Below are positions 32,892 through 45,188 of a DNA stretch of 64,000 bases, piece after piece. A program made the position numbers and the translations under genes. Where the stretch lies: contig OY783192.1 of NCBI GenBank assembly GCA_963678675.1, positions 23,702,875-23,766,874 on the forward strand, given 5' to 3'. The notes under the pieces are model-generated. The model saw only the letters and a list, made by a program, of their open reading frames with translations. It ran no database searches and was not told where the DNA came from. Each line of letters opens with the position of its first letter. Position 1 is the first letter of the stretch. The DNA is from Xiphydria camelus (taxonomy: Eukaryota; Arthropoda; Insecta; Hymenoptera; Xiphydriidae).

Positions 32892-34957
32892 TGACGTCTC
32901 GCTGTGGAGACTCTGGTGAGATGGCAACCAAAATTTAGTACGCAGACTGATAATCAAGCAGCTAATTCGGTAGAATAGCCTAGACAGAATAATGAGTTCC
33001 AATGCTACGACGATCAACGTAAGATTCACTATAATATTGATCGTCGTGGAATTTAAGGTCATTTTTCTGTCTAGGCAATTCTACCGTATTAGCTGCTGTC
33101 GTCATTATCGTTGGTTGTCGTGGAATTTTAGGTCATTCTTCTGTCTGGGCAATCCTATCGAGTTGGCTGCTGTCGTCATTACCTCGCCAGGGCGTCAATC
33201 GTGATCGTATATTAACTATATCGCTTCTTCAGCATTAAGCCATGTCAACTTGCTACTTAGCTTACACCTATGTATTAATATTCTATACGCGAATTCTACG
33301 TCTACCGCTTACTTCTCCGATCTGCCGGTGAGGTGCAAGACCGAAAGTCGTCCTTCTCTTGGTGCCACCTCTGATTTGACCAGCAGGATTTCTCCTGCGA
33401 TAGCTACTACTATATAGCAGTGGTGGATTACTCCGTTTCCCGGGAGCGTCAAATACTGAGGCCACGTCAAACCTCTTGACAGGAATCGCGCACCACTGGG
33501 AATCAGTCGGCGGTTCTACGGCAATTCTCGCTTCTCCGCTTGGAATACCCGCCCAGTGATTCTCCTGAATAATTCGACATCTCGTGTGATGCCTGGCACG
33601 AGATCTCAACCGGCAATCACCTTTGCAAATGGCCAACCATTTGCGTGATACCAGTGCTGCGTTGAAGATTGATTTTTCATCCAATTTTCGAAAAATCATC
33701 TGAGTCACCTCGATCGGAAGTTCTTCCGTAAAGTCGATTCGGGGAGGACCGCGGCAGATGCCGATTGCTCGCAGAAAGGACTTGAAGAACTCCATGTCGA
33801 TGCTTCAGTGACGAGTCGTCGATTGAACGCTACTCATCGAGAACTGCCATTATATAGGCCTACACTCTGCGGTCGCGCGGCCGACTGCGCATGAGCGGAC
33901 CTGGCGTTGCGCATCCGGAGCGCCTTGCTGCGCATGGTGCGTTTCGTGCGGTCACTGAAGTCACTCTGTCGCGTAGCAGTGGATGCTGCCATGTATGCGT
34001 ACGCCAACCTCACCAACTGATAATACCGAAACGGTGAGTGTTCCGTAAGGAAGGAGAAAGAATGAACCGGTCCGGTTTGGTGAAACAAGAGAGTCATATA
34101 TTCATTGGGCTAAAATGGTAACAGAAATCGTACGAATCTAGAACTTGAAAACACGCGTAGGTTAATCGGTTTGATGAGCACTGATTGCGAAAGATGACTC
34201 ACGGCTGTAAAGACACACCGATCGACGTAGAGGCACTGATCACTTGATTACAAGAATATGGAACTAATACAACTGAACAACGTGTATTCGGTTGCGGTTT
34301 ATATATCTTACAACTAACAGATAGTGGGGATAGCGTGGGCGATGCGGTACGCCCTGATTCGCTGAATGAGAATGCCGGTGTAGATAGCGCGAGCTATGCG
34401 GTGTGCCATGATTGGCTAGAAAAAAGGTGTAAACGCGGGGGATGACGCTTCCAGGATTCACGTGACTAACGGGATCGAGCGGTGGTTGCCCTTACCGTAC
34501 GGAGGAGTCGGATTGTCTTGGAGGAATGATTCGACCTCCATTACCTGGGTACGCTGTCTATTAGGATTTCCTAGAAGAATGGCTTTTCCGATAGACAATC
34601 GGTTAGATCTCGTCGCTACATCTCAGTATAAGCGGGTTAAGCAATCGACGGCTAGTGGTAATTAGTAAAGTGAATTAGTTAGGTGACGCGTGACTCATTA
34701 AGAAGCGTCCGGCAATTAGCTTTTCGGGAAATGTACGGGACTGCAAGTGCATTCACAGCCCCTGCTTTGGCCTTAACAGTGCGAGAGTACGGAACATCGC
34801 GGCGTTCAAAGTAAGTAACTGTTGTCGTCGCGGGACTGTGAAATTGTAGACATCGTGATCACGCTCCAAGCTTGAAAGAGAGTACATTTCATCGTGGAAA
34901 TAAATCATGCCCACGCCGCTCCACCAACAGTCAAGTTGTGTGCTACCCGATATTATC
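32892..34957. repeat. Unit 17, class C, full length
   Basis: Starts the class C run. Units 17-18, 19-20 and 21-22 form a 4,099-bp full/deleted dimer repeated three times. Confidence 0.95.
33283..33795 (-). CDS. F-box protein, array copy 17
   Basis: Consensus protein, no amino-acid change. Confidence 0.74.
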   Translation of the reverse strand: MEFFKSFLRAIGICRGPPRIDFTEELPIEVTQMIFRKLDEKSIFNAALVSRKWLAICKGDCRLRSRARHHTRCRIIQENHWAGIPSGEARIAVEPPTDSQWCAIPVKRFDVASVFDAPGKRSNPPLLYSSSYRRRNPAGQIRGGTKRRTTFGLAPHRQIGEVSGRRRIRV

Positions 34958-36990
34958 TGACGTCTCGCTGTGGAGACTCTGGTGAGATGGCAACCAAAAT
35001 TTAGTACGCAGACTGATAATCAAGCAGCTAATTCGGTAGAATAGCCTAGACAGAATAATGAGTTCCAATGCTACGACGATCAACGTAAGATTCACTATAA
35101 TATTGATCGTCGTGGAATTTAAGGTCATTTTTCTGTCTAGGCAATTCTACCGTATTAGCTGCTGTCGTCATTATCGTTGGTTGTCGTGGAATTTTAGGTC
35201 ATTCTTCTGTCTGGGCAATCCTATCGAGTTGGCTGCTGTCGTCATTACCTCGCCAGGGCGTCAATCGTGATCGTATATTAACTATATCGCTTCTTCAGCA
35301 TTAAGCCATGTCAACTTGCTACTTAGCTTACACCTATGTATTAATATTCTATACGCGAATTCTACGTCTACCGCTTACTTCTCCGATCTGCCGGTGAGGT
35401 GCAAGACCGAAAGTCGTCCTTCTCTTGGTGCCACCTCTGATTTGACCAGCAGGATTTCTCCTGCGATAGCTACTACTATATAGCAGTGGTGGATTACTCC
35501 GTTTCCCGGGAGCGTCAAATACTGAGGCCACGTCAAACCTCTTGACAGGAATCGCGCACCACTGGGAATCAGTCGGCGGTTCTACGGCAATTCTCGCTTC
35601 TCCGCTTGGAATACCCGCCCAGTGATTCTCCTGAATAATTCGACATCTCGTGTGATGCCTGGCACGAGATCTCAACCGGCAATCACCTTTGCAAATGGCC
35701 AACCATTTGCGTGATACCAGTGCTGCGTTGAAGATTGATTTTTCATCCAATTTTCGAAAAATCATCTGAGTCACCTCGATCGGAAGTTCTTCCGTAAAGT
35801 CGATTCGGGGAGGACCGCGGCAGATGCCGATTGCTCGCAGAAAGGACTTGAAGAACTCCATGTCGATGCTTCAGTGACGAGTCGTCGATTGAACGCTACT
35901 CATCGAGAACTGCCATTATATGCATGAGCGGACCTGGCGTTGCGCATCCGGAGCGCCTTGCTGCGCATGGTGCGTTTCGTGCGGTCACTGAAGTCACTCT
36001 GTCGCGTAGCAGTGGATGCTGCCATGTATGCGTACGCCAACCTCACCAACTGATAATACCGAAACGGTGAGTGTTCCGTAAGGAAGGAGAAAGAATGAAC
36101 CGGTCCGGTTTGGTGAAACAAGAGAGTCATATATTCATTGGGCTAAAATGGTAACAGAAATCGTACGAATCTAGAACTTGAAAACACGCGTAGGTTAATC
36201 GGTTTGATGAGCACTGATTGCGAAAGATGACTCACGGCTGTAAAGACACACCGATCGACGTAGAGGCACTGATCACTTGATTACAAGAATATGGAACTAA
36301 TACAACTGAACAACGTGTATTCGGTTGCGGTTTATATATCTTACAACTAACAGATAGTGGGGATAGCGTGGGCGATGCGGTACGCCCTGATTCGCTGAAT
36401 GAGAATGCCGGTGTAGATAGCGCGAGCTATGCGGTGTGCCATGATTGGCTAGAAAAAAGGTGTAAACGCGGGGGATGACGCTTCCAGGATTCACGTGACT
36501 AACGGGATCGAGCGGTGGTTGCCCTTACCGTACGGAGGAGTCGGATTGTCTTGGAGGAATGATTCGACCTCCATTACCTGGGTACGCTGTCTATTAGGAT
36601 TTCCTAGAAGAATGGCTTTTCCGATAGACAATCGGTTAGATCTCGTCGCTACATCTCAGTATAAGCGGGTTAAGCAATCGACGGCTAGTGGTAATTAGTA
36701 AAGTGAATTAGTTAGGTGACGCGTGACTCATTAAGAAGCGTCCGGCAATTAGCTTTTCGGGAAATGTACGGGACTGCAAGTGCATTCACAGCCCCTGCTT
36801 TGGCCTTAACAGTGCGAGAGTACGGAACATCGCGGCGTTCAAAGTAAGTAACTGTTGTCGTCGCGGGACTGTGAAATTGTAGACATCGTGATCACGCTCC
36901 AAGCTTGAAAGAGAGTACATTTCATCGTGGAAATAAATCATGCCCACGCCGCTCCACCAACAGTCAAGTTGTGTGCTACCCGATATTATC
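34958..36990. repeat. Unit 18, class C, 33-bp deletion
   Basis: Deletion without the ccgtggatg or tctagacctt markers, so the deletion sits on a different flank from units 9, 13 and 16. Confidence 0.95.
35349..35861 (-). CDS. F-box protein, array copy 18
   Basis: Consensus protein, no amino-acid change. Confidence 0.74.
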   Translation of the reverse strand: MEFFKSFLRAIGICRGPPRIDFTEELPIEVTQMIFRKLDEKSIFNAALVSRKWLAICKGDCRLRSRARHHTRCRIIQENHWAGIPSGEARIAVEPPTDSQWCAIPVKRFDVASVFDAPGKRSNPPLLYSSSYRRRNPAGQIRGGTKRRTTFGLAPHRQIGEVSGRRRIRV

Positions 36991-39056
36991 TGACGTCTCG
37001 CTGTGGAGACTCTGGTGAGATGGCAACCAAAATTTAGTACGCAGACTGATAATCAAGCAGCTAATTCGGTAGAATAGCCTAGACAGAATAATGAGTTCCA
37101 ATGCTACGACGATCAACGTAAGATTCACTATAATATTGATCGTCGTGGAATTTAAGGTCATTTTTCTGTCTAGGCAATTCTACCGTATTAGCTGCTGTCG
37201 TCATTATCGTTGGTTGTCGTGGAATTTTAGGTCATTCTTCTGTCTGGGCAATCCTATCGAGTTGGCTGCTGTCGTCATTACCTCGCCAGGGCGTCAATCG
37301 TGATCGTATATTAACTATATCGCTTCTTCAGCATTAAGCCATGTCAACTTGCTACTTAGCTTACACCTATGTATTAATATTCTATACGCGAATTCTACGT
37401 CTACCGCTTACTTCTCCGATCTGCCGGTGAGGTGCAAGACCGAAAGTCGTCCTTCTCTTGGTGCCACCTCTGATTTGACCAGCAGGATTTCTCCTGCGAT
37501 AGCTACTACTATATAGCAGTGGTGGATTACTCCGTTTCCCGGGAGCGTCAAATACTGAGGCCACGTCAAACCTCTTGACAGGAATCGCGCACCACTGGGA
37601 ATCAGTCGGCGGTTCTACGGCAATTCTCGCTTCTCCGCTTGGAATACCCGCCCAGTGATTCTCCTGAATAATTCGACATCTCGTGTGATGCCTGGCACGA
37701 GATCTCAACCGGCAATCACCTTTGCAAATGGCCAACCATTTGCGTGATACCAGTGCTGCGTTGAAGATTGATTTTTCATCCAATTTTCGAAAAATCATCT
37801 GAGTCACCTCGATCGGAAGTTCTTCCGTAAAGTCGATTCGGGGAGGACCGCGGCAGATGCCGATTGCTCGCAGAAAGGACTTGAAGAACTCCATGTCGAT
37901 GCTTCAGTGACGAGTCGTCGATTGAACGCTACTCATCGAGAACTGCCATTATATAGGCCTACACTCTGCGGTCGCGCGGCCGACTGCGCATGAGCGGACC
38001 TGGCGTTGCGCATCCGGAGCGCCTTGCTGCGCATGGTGCGTTTCGTGCGGTCACTGAAGTCACTCTGTCGCGTAGCAGTGGATGCTGCCATGTATGCGTA
38101 CGCCAACCTCACCAACTGATAATACCGAAACGGTGAGTGTTCCGTAAGGAAGGAGAAAGAATGAACCGGTCCGGTTTGGTGAAACAAGAGAGTCATATAT
38201 TCATTGGGCTAAAATGGTAACAGAAATCGTACGAATCTAGAACTTGAAAACACGCGTAGGTTAATCGGTTTGATGAGCACTGATTGCGAAAGATGACTCA
38301 CGGCTGTAAAGACACACCGATCGACGTAGAGGCACTGATCACTTGATTACAAGAATATGGAACTAATACAACTGAACAACGTGTATTCGGTTGCGGTTTA
38401 TATATCTTACAACTAACAGATAGTGGGGATAGCGTGGGCGATGCGGTACGCCCTGATTCGCTGAATGAGAATGCCGGTGTAGATAGCGCGAGCTATGCGG
38501 TGTGCCATGATTGGCTAGAAAAAAGGTGTAAACGCGGGGGATGACGCTTCCAGGATTCACGTGACTAACGGGATCGAGCGGTGGTTGCCCTTACCGTACG
38601 GAGGAGTCGGATTGTCTTGGAGGAATGATTCGACCTCCATTACCTGGGTACGCTGTCTATTAGGATTTCCTAGAAGAATGGCTTTTCCGATAGACAATCG
38701 GTTAGATCTCGTCGCTACATCTCAGTATAAGCGGGTTAAGCAATCGACGGCTAGTGGTAATTAGTAAAGTGAATTAGTTAGGTGACGCGTGACTCATTAA
38801 GAAGCGTCCGGCAATTAGCTTTTCGGGAAATGTACGGGACTGCAAGTGCATTCACAGCCCCTGCTTTGGCCTTAACAGTGCGAGAGTACGGAACATCGCG
38901 GCGTTCAAAGTAAGTAACTGTTGTCGTCGCGGGACTGTGAAATTGTAGACATCGTGATCACGCTCCAAGCTTGAAAGAGAGTACATTTCATCGTGGAAAT
39001 AAATCATGCCCACGCCGCTCCACCAACAGTCAAGTTGTGTGCTACCCGATATTATC
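36991..39056. repeat. Unit 19, class C, full length
   Basis: Second full-length member of the dimer series. Confidence 0.95.
37382..37894 (-). CDS. F-box protein, array copy 19
   Basis: Consensus protein, no amino-acid change. Confidence 0.74.
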   Translation of the reverse strand: MEFFKSFLRAIGICRGPPRIDFTEELPIEVTQMIFRKLDEKSIFNAALVSRKWLAICKGDCRLRSRARHHTRCRIIQENHWAGIPSGEARIAVEPPTDSQWCAIPVKRFDVASVFDAPGKRSNPPLLYSSSYRRRNPAGQIRGGTKRRTTFGLAPHRQIGEVSGRRRIRV

Positions 39057-41089
39057 TGACGTCTCGCTGTGGAGACTCTGGTGAGATGGCAACCAAAATT
39101 TAGTACGCAGACTGATAATCAAGCAGCTAATTCGGTAGAATAGCCTAGACAGAATAATGAGTTCCAATGCTACGACGATCAACGTAAGATTCACTATAAT
39201 ATTGATCGTCGTGGAATTTAAGGTCATTTTTCTGTCTAGGCAATTCTACCGTATTAGCTGCTGTCGTCATTATCGTTGGTTGTCGTGGAATTTTAGGTCA
39301 TTCTTCTGTCTGGGCAATCCTATCGAGTTGGCTGCTGTCGTCATTACCTCGCCAGGGCGTCAATCGTGATCGTATATTAACTATATCGCTTCTTCAGCAT
39401 TAAGCCATGTCAACTTGCTACTTAGCTTACACCTATGTATTAATATTCTATACGCGAATTCTACGTCTACCGCTTACTTCTCCGATCTGCCGGTGAGGTG
39501 CAAGACCGAAAGTCGTCCTTCTCTTGGTGCCACCTCTGATTTGACCAGCAGGATTTCTCCTGCGATAGCTACTACTATATAGCAGTGGTGGATTACTCCG
39601 TTTCCCGGGAGCGTCAAATACTGAGGCCACGTCAAACCTCTTGACAGGAATCGCGCACCACTGGGAATCAGTCGGCGGTTCTACGGCAATTCTCGCTTCT
39701 CCGCTTGGAATACCCGCCCAGTGATTCTCCTGAATAATTCGACATCTCGTGTGATGCCTGGCACGAGATCTCAACCGGCAATCACCTTTGCAAATGGCCA
39801 ACCATTTGCGTGATACCAGTGCTGCGTTGAAGATTGATTTTTCATCCAATTTTCGAAAAATCATCTGAGTCACCTCGATCGGAAGTTCTTCCGTAAAGTC
39901 GATTCGGGGAGGACCGCGGCAGATGCCGATTGCTCGCAGAAAGGACTTGAAGAACTCCATGTCGATGCTTCAGTGACGAGTCGTCGATTGAACGCTACTC
40001 ATCGAGAACTGCCATTATATGCATGAGCGGACCTGGCGTTGCGCATCCGGAGCGCCTTGCTGCGCATGGTGCGTTTCGTGCGGTCACTGAAGTCACTCTG
40101 TCGCGTAGCAGTGGATGCTGCCATGTATGCGTACGCCAACCTCACCAACTGATAATACCGAAACGGTGAGTGTTCCGTAAGGAAGGAGAAAGAATGAACC
40201 GGTCCGGTTTGGTGAAACAAGAGAGTCATATATTCATTGGGCTAAAATGGTAACAGAAATCGTACGAATCTAGAACTTGAAAACACGCGTAGGTTAATCG
40301 GTTTGATGAGCACTGATTGCGAAAGATGACTCACGGCTGTAAAGACACACCGATCGACGTAGAGGCACTGATCACTTGATTACAAGAATATGGAACTAAT
40401 ACAACTGAACAACGTGTATTCGGTTGCGGTTTATATATCTTACAACTAACAGATAGTGGGGATAGCGTGGGCGATGCGGTACGCCCTGATTCGCTGAATG
40501 AGAATGCCGGTGTAGATAGCGCGAGCTATGCGGTGTGCCATGATTGGCTAGAAAAAAGGTGTAAACGCGGGGGATGACGCTTCCAGGATTCACGTGACTA
40601 ACGGGATCGAGCGGTGGTTGCCCTTACCGTACGGAGGAGTCGGATTGTCTTGGAGGAATGATTCGACCTCCATTACCTGGGTACGCTGTCTATTAGGATT
40701 TCCTAGAAGAATGGCTTTTCCGATAGACAATCGGTTAGATCTCGTCGCTACATCTCAGTATAAGCGGGTTAAGCAATCGACGGCTAGTGGTAATTAGTAA
40801 AGTGAATTAGTTAGGTGACGCGTGACTCATTAAGAAGCGTCCGGCAATTAGCTTTTCGGGAAATGTACGGGACTGCAAGTGCATTCACAGCCCCTGCTTT
40901 GGCCTTAACAGTGCGAGAGTACGGAACATCGCGGCGTTCAAAGTAAGTAACTGTTGTCGTCGCGGGACTGTGAAATTGTAGACATCGTGATCACGCTCCA
41001 AGCTTGAAAGAGAGTACATTTCATCGTGGAAATAAATCATGCCCACGCCGCTCCACCAACAGTCAAGTTGTGTGCTACCCGATATTATC
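39057..41089. repeat. Unit 20, class C, 33-bp deletion
   Basis: Second deleted member of the dimer series. Confidence 0.95.
39448..39960 (-). CDS. F-box protein, array copy 20
   Basis: Consensus protein, no amino-acid change. Confidence 0.74.
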   Translation of the reverse strand: MEFFKSFLRAIGICRGPPRIDFTEELPIEVTQMIFRKLDEKSIFNAALVSRKWLAICKGDCRLRSRARHHTRCRIIQENHWAGIPSGEARIAVEPPTDSQWCAIPVKRFDVASVFDAPGKRSNPPLLYSSSYRRRNPAGQIRGGTKRRTTFGLAPHRQIGEVSGRRRIRV

Positions 41090-43155
41090 TGACGTCTCGC
41101 TGTGGAGACTCTGGTGAGATGGCAACCAAAATTTAGTACGCAGACTGATAATCAAGCAGCTAATTCGGTAGAATAGCCTAGACAGAATAATGAGTTCCAA
41201 TGCTACGACGATCAACGTAAGATTCACTATAATATTGATCGTCGTGGAATTTAAGGTCATTTTTCTGTCTAGGCAATTCTACCGTATTAGCTGCTGTCGT
41301 CATTATCGTTGGTTGTCGTGGAATTTTAGGTCATTCTTCTGTCTGGGCAATCCTATCGAGTTGGCTGCTGTCGTCATTACCTCGCCAGGGCGTCAATCGT
41401 GATCGTATATTAACTATATCGCTTCTTCAGCATTAAGCCATGTCAACTTGCTACTTAGCTTACACCTATGTATTAATATTCTATACGCGAATTCTACGTC
41501 TACCGCTTACTTCTCCGATCTGCCGGTGAGGTGCAAGACCGAAAGTCGTCCTTCTCTTGGTGCCACCTCTGATTTGACCAGCAGGATTTCTCCTGCGATA
41601 GCTACTACTATATAGCAGTGGTGGATTACTCCGTTTCCCGGGAGCGTCAAATACTGAGGCCACGTCAAACCTCTTGACAGGAATCGCGCACCACTGGGAA
41701 TCAGTCGGCGGTTCTACGGCAATTCTCGCTTCTCCGCTTGGAATACCCGCCCAGTGATTCTCCTGAATAATTCGACATCTCGTGTGATGCCTGGCACGAG
41801 ATCTCAACCGGCAATCACCTTTGCAAATGGCCAACCATTTGCGTGATACCAGTGCTGCGTTGAAGATTGATTTTTCATCCAATTTTCGAAAAATCATCTG
41901 AGTCACCTCGATCGGAAGTTCTTCCGTAAAGTCGATTCGGGGAGGACCGCGGCAGATGCCGATTGCTCGCAGAAAGGACTTGAAGAACTCCATGTCGATG
42001 CTTCAGTGACGAGTCGTCGATTGAACGCTACTCATCGAGAACTGCCATTATATAGGCCTACACTCTGCGGTCGCGCGGCCGACTGCGCATGAGCGGACCT
42101 GGCGTTGCGCATCCGGAGCGCCTTGCTGCGCATGGTGCGTTTCGTGCGGTCACTGAAGTCACTCTGTCGCGTAGCAGTGGATGCTGCCATGTATGCGTAC
42201 GCCAACCTCACCAACTGATAATACCGAAACGGTGAGTGTTCCGTAAGGAAGGAGAAAGAATGAACCGGTCCGGTTTGGTGAAACAAGAGAGTCATATATT
42301 CATTGGGCTAAAATGGTAACAGAAATCGTACGAATCTAGAACTTGAAAACACGCGTAGGTTAATCGGTTTGATGAGCACTGATTGCGAAAGATGACTCAC
42401 GGCTGTAAAGACACACCGATCGACGTAGAGGCACTGATCACTTGATTACAAGAATATGGAACTAATACAACTGAACAACGTGTATTCGGTTGCGGTTTAT
42501 ATATCTTACAACTAACAGATAGTGGGGATAGCGTGGGCGATGCGGTACGCCCTGATTCGCTGAATGAGAATGCCGGTGTAGATAGCGCGAGCTATGCGGT
42601 GTGCCATGATTGGCTAGAAAAAAGGTGTAAACGCGGGGGATGACGCTTCCAGGATTCACGTGACTAACGGGATCGAGCGGTGGTTGCCCTTACCGTACGG
42701 AGGAGTCGGATTGTCTTGGAGGAATGATTCGACCTCCATTACCTGGGTACGCTGTCTATTAGGATTTCCTAGAAGAATGGCTTTTCCGATAGACAATCGG
42801 TTAGATCTCGTCGCTACATCTCAGTATAAGCGGGTTAAGCAATCGACGGCTAGTGGTAATTAGTAAAGTGAATTAGTTAGGTGACGCGTGACTCATTAAG
42901 AAGCGTCCGGCAATTAGCTTTTCGGGAAATGTACGGGACTGCAAGTGCATTCACAGCCCCTGCTTTGGCCTTAACAGTGCGAGAGTACGGAACATCGCGG
43001 CGTTCAAAGTAAGTAACTGTTGTCGTCGCGGGACTGTGAAATTGTAGACATCGTGATCACGCTCCAAGCTTGAAAGAGAGTACATTTCATCGTGGAAATA
43101 AATCATGCCCACGCCGCTCCACCAACAGTCAAGTTGTGTGCTACCCGATATTATC
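41090..43155. repeat. Unit 21, class C, full length
   Basis: Third full-length member of the dimer series. Confidence 0.95.
41481..41993 (-). CDS. F-box protein, array copy 21
   Basis: Consensus protein, no amino-acid change. Confidence 0.74.
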   Translation of the reverse strand: MEFFKSFLRAIGICRGPPRIDFTEELPIEVTQMIFRKLDEKSIFNAALVSRKWLAICKGDCRLRSRARHHTRCRIIQENHWAGIPSGEARIAVEPPTDSQWCAIPVKRFDVASVFDAPGKRSNPPLLYSSSYRRRNPAGQIRGGTKRRTTFGLAPHRQIGEVSGRRRIRV

Positions 43156-45188
43156 TGACGTCTCGCTGTGGAGACTCTGGTGAGATGGCAACCAAAATTT
43201 AGTACGCAGACTGATAATCAAGCAGCTAATTCGGTAGAATAGCCTAGACAGAATAATGAGTTCCAATGCTACGACGATCAACGTAAGATTCACTATAATA
43301 TTGATCGTCGTGGAATTTAAGGTCATTTTTCTGTCTAGGCAATTCTACCGTATTAGCTGCTGTCGTCATTATCGTTGGTTGTCGTGGAATTTTAGGTCAT
43401 TCTTCTGTCTGGGCAATCCTATCGAGTTGGCTGCTGTCGTCATTACCTCGCCAGGGCGTCAATCGTGATCGTATATTAACTATATCGCTTCTTCAGCATT
43501 AAGCCATGTCAACTTGCTACTTAGCTTACACCTATGTATTAATATTCTATACGCGAATTCTACGTCTACCGCTTACTTCTCCGATCTGCCGGTGAGGTGC
43601 AAGACCGAAAGTCGTCCTTCTCTTGGTGCCACCTCTGATTTGACCAGCAGGATTTCTCCTGCGATAGCTACTACTATATAGCAGTGGTGGATTACTCCGT
43701 TTCCCGGGAGCGTCAAATACTGAGGCCACGTCAAACCTCTTGACAGGAATCGCGCACCACTGGGAATCAGTCGGCGGTTCTACGGCAATTCTCGCTTCTC
43801 CGCTTGGAATACCCGCCCAGTGATTCTCCTGAATAATTCGACATCTCGTGTGATGCCTGGCACGAGTTCTCAACCGGCAATCACCTTTGCAAATGGCCAA
43901 CCATTTGCGTGATACCAGTGCTGCGTTGAAGATTGATTTTTCATCCAATTTTCGAAAAATCATCTGAGTCACCTCGATCGGAAGTTCTTCCGTAAAGTCG
44001 ATTCGGGGAGGACCGCGGCAGATGCCGATTGCTCGCAGAAAGGACTTGAAGAACTCCATGTCGATGCTTCAGTGACGAGTCGTCGATTGAACGCTACTCA
44101 TCGAGAACTGCCATTATATGCATGAGCGGACCTGGCGTTGCGCATCCGGAGCGCCTTGCTGCGCATGGTGCGTTTCGTGCGGTCACTGAAGTCACTCTGT
44201 CGCGTAGCAGTGGATGCTGCCATGTATGCGTACGCCAACCTCACCAACTGATAATACCGAAACGGTGAGTGTTCCGTAAGGAAGGAGAAAGAATGAACCG
44301 GTCCGGTTTGGTGAAACAAGAGAGTCATATATTCATTGGGCTAAAATGGTAACAGAAATCGTACGAATCTAGAACTTGAAAACACGCGTAGGTTAATCGG
44401 TTTGATGAGCACTGATTGCGAAAGATGACTCACGGCTGTAAAGACACACCGATCGACGTAGAGGCACTGATCACTTGATTACAAGAATATGGAACTAATA
44501 CAACTGAACAACGTGTATTCGGTTGCGGTTTATATATCTTACAACTAACAGATAGTGGGGATAGCGTGGGCGATGCGGTACGCCCTGATTCGCTGAATGA
44601 GAATGCCGGTGTAGATAGCGCGAGCTATGCGGTGTGCCATGATTGGCTAGAAAAAAGGTGTAAACGCGGGGGATGACGCTTCCAGGATTCACGTGACTAA
44701 CGGGATCGAGCGGTGGTTGCCCTTACCGTACGGAGGAGTCGGATTGTCTTGGAGGAATGATTCGACCTCCATTACCTGGGTACGCTGTCTATTAGGATTT
44801 CCTAGAAGAATGGCTTTTCCGATAGACAATCGGTTAGATCTCGTCGCTACATCTCAGTATAAGCGGGTTAAGCAATCGACGGCTAGTGGTAATTAGTAAA
44901 GTGAATTAGTTAGGTGACGCGTGACTCATTAAGAAGCGTCCGGCAATTAGCTTTTCGGGAAATGTACGGGACTGCAAGTGCATTCACAGCCCCTGCTTTG
45001 GCCTTAACAGTGCGAGAGTACGGAACATCGCGGCGTTCAAAGTAAGTAACTGTTGTCGTCGCGGGACTGTGAAATTGTAGACATCGTGATCACGCTCCAA
45101 GCTTGAAAGAGAGTACATTTCATCGTGGAAATAAATCATGCCCACGCCGCTCCACCAACAGTCAAGTTGTGTGCTACCCGATATTATC
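43156..45188. repeat. Unit 22, class C, 33-bp deletion
   Basis: Third deleted member of the dimer series; followed directly by another deleted unit, which breaks the alternation. Confidence 0.95.
43547..44059 (-). CDS. F-box protein, array copy 22 (S65T)
   Basis: Private conservative S65T at the end of the F-box (RLRTRARHH). Confidence 0.74.
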   Translation of the reverse strand: MEFFKSFLRAIGICRGPPRIDFTEELPIEVTQMIFRKLDEKSIFNAALVSRKWLAICKGDCRLRTRARHHTRCRIIQENHWAGIPSGEARIAVEPPTDSQWCAIPVKRFDVASVFDAPGKRSNPPLLYSSSYRRRNPAGQIRGGTKRRTTFGLAPHRQIGEVSGRRRIRV